Assembly: GCA_963930655.1 (NCBI GenBank)
Contig: OZ005611.1
Span: 8,935,501-8,999,500 of the forward strand
Source of the DNA: Myrica gale
Taxonomy: Eukaryota; Streptophyta; Magnoliopsida; Fagales; Myricaceae
Direction: 5' to 3'
Length of the DNA: 64,000 bases
Shown here: piece by piece, positions 62,682 to 64,000 of the stretch
Position numbering within the stretch: position 1 is the stretch's first letter
How the letters are laid out: every line of letters starts with the position of its first letter
Notes under the pieces: model-generated
Databases searched by the model: none
What the model was told of the DNA's origin: nothing
What the model saw: only the letters and a program-made list of their open reading frames with translations
Position numbers and translations under genes: made by a program

Positions 62682-64000
62682 ATGTCGGCTTATTCCACCG
62701 GCGTTCTTTATCTCGCTTTCGTCTTCTCAACTACGAAACACAAGCCCCTCTCGCCGCCGTCGTTTATTTCGTCATCGTCGTCCTCCTCCTCAGATCCTTC
62801 CGAAACATTAATCTCAACCGTTGTTTCGGTCCTCTCCCAGCAGCGCTCGAAGTCCCGCTGGAACCACTTCCATTCTCTCTACCCCAACGGCTTTCACCCT
62901 AAGGAGTTTTCCCAAATAACCATCTCCCTCCGCTTCTTCCTTTGAACCCAACACAAGTCTCTCTGCAACCACAACCTCCTCACCTACTCCACCATCGTCC
63001 ACATCCTCGCCCAGGCCCGTCACAACGCCCAAGCCCTCATTCGGACAGCAATTCGTGTGTCTGAGGAAGATGACCTCGTATCAAAGCCACAGAAGGTGTT
63101 TGAGAGCCTTGTTAAGACGTATACATTATGTGGGTCTGCTCCGTTTGTGTTTGATTTGTTGGTTAACGCTTGTTTGGAGACGAAAAAGATTGATCCGGCT
63201 ATTGAAATTGTGAGGACGTTAAGGTCTCGTGGGATTAGCCCGAAGGTTCGTACTTTGAATTCTTTGATTTCCTGGGTTTCGAGGTGTCGAGGAGGGGACG
63301 TTTCGTACCAAGTTTATCGGGAGGTCTTTGGGGTGGATGTCGAAGACGCGGAGGGAAATGCGATTAGGATTTCTAGTTAGGCCTGACGTGCACACTTTTA
63401 ATGCAATAATGATGGGTTTCCATCGAAACGCGTCGGTTGAGAAGTTGGAGATGACTTATAATGAAATGGTGCACTCTGATTGTGTTCCAAAATTCCAAAT
63501 GTTCACAGTTATAGCCTTTTGCTGGCAGCCTTCTGCGACGAAGGGAGGATGAGAGATGCTGAGAATGTGTGGAACAATATGAGAGCGGAGGACGTGGTGG
63601 CTGACATTGTGTGTTACAATGCAATGATTGGTGGGCTTTGCGAGATTGGAGAGATGAAGAAAGCAGAAGAATTTTTCAGAGAGATGGGATTGAATGGGGT
63701 GGACGGTAGTTGTTCCACTTATAAGCATCTTGTCTGTGGATATTGTGGTGTTGGGGATGTTGATTCGGCCTTGCTTGTGTATAAGGATATGTGCAGAAAG
63801 AGTTTTAAGCCGGATGCGTCGACGGTTGATGTCGTGAGTCGTGCCCTTTGTGTACATGGTAGGGTTGATGAGGCTCTGAAGATTCCTAGGGTTGGTGTAG
63901 AGAATTTTGGTTTGGTGCCAAAGGGGAACAGTTACGAGGCCTTGATAAAGGGGTTGTCTGAGGAGGAGAGGATGCAAGAAGCAGTGAAGCTTCAGGTGGA
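62682..64000 (+). pseudogene. Broken pentatricopeptide-repeat (PPR) gene, At2g15980-like, runs off the window
   Basis: PPR proteins bind organellar RNA, usually in plastids or mitochondria. The start MSAYSTGVLYLAFVFSTTKH looks like an organelle targeting peptide. A Ser-rich stretch and QQRSKSRWNHFHSLYPNGFH follow, as in the Arabidopsis At2g15980 family I recall. An in-frame TGA at 62943-62945 interrupts the frame where relatives read through. The same frame continues with QKVFESLVKTYTLCGSAPFV and RSRGISPKVRTLNSLISWVS. A shift before 63378 moves the PPR sequence RPDVHTFNAIMMGFHRNASV into another frame. A second shift near 63500 returns it (SLLLAAFCDEGRMRDAENVW, CYNAMIGGLCEIGEMKKAEE, TYKHLVCGYCGVGDVDSALL), and this frame stays open to the window end. 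One stop plus two shifts point to a pseudogene; sequencing errors are possible. Confidence 0.85.

Overview
The window is nuclear DNA of a flowering plant, most likely a eudicot. Genes are split by many GT-AG introns, intergenic DNA is AT-rich, and plant transposon families are common. The species cannot be fixed from the sequence. Gene models below were built by joining exons at visible splice sites and comparing the translations with remembered plant families; no database search was possible.

Layout. 1-0.6 kb: tail of an unidentified + strand gene. 2.2-6.0 kb: minus-strand HDR (ispH), the last enzyme of the plastid MEP pathway, 10 exons. 6.2-11.3 kb: a transposon block (hAT-like elements, a Mutator-like MITE, a three-copy repeat, and a Mutator-like element split by a solo LTR). 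12.5-18.6 kb: TIC62, 14 exons. 19.9-22.9 kb: a class I methyltransferase of the EEF1A-lysine-methyltransferase/METTL13 type. 23.1-25.8 kb: hAT-like and Mutator-like elements. 26.4-34.5 kb: an ARIADNE1/2-type RBR ubiquitin ligase whose third intron holds a nested transposon. 35.7-38.7 kb: a DUF616 (TOD1/MUCI70) membrane protein. 43.0-47.6 kb: a MIP1-leucine-zipper plus DUF547 protein. 49.5-52.0 kb: PDV2, plastid division. 52.8-53.9 kb: a class 1 phytoglobin. 54.3-54.7 kb: a minus-strand DUF4228/PADRE protein. 56.5-58.3 kb: a second solo LTR. 58.7-59.9 kb: an AT-rich repeat array hit by two MITEs. 62.7 kb to the end: a broken PPR gene.

HDR, TIC62 and PDV2 all act in plastids, but they are ordinary separately transcribed genes and I see no operon or functional cluster. 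I found no convincing new multi-gene system. The most unusual items are: a LINE-like insertion carrying only an ORF1-like reading frame and a poly(A) tail, nested in a Mutator-like element inside an intron; the exon-by-exon modular tail of TIC62; a 156-nt intron of the DUF547 gene that is open in frame and would encode a membrane-type helix; a 52-bp retro-insertion with a perfect 12-bp target duplication; and a palindromic GGTCGACC motif shared by two unrelated transposons. Several insertions are dated relative to each other by perfect 5-, 8- or 9-bp target site duplications.
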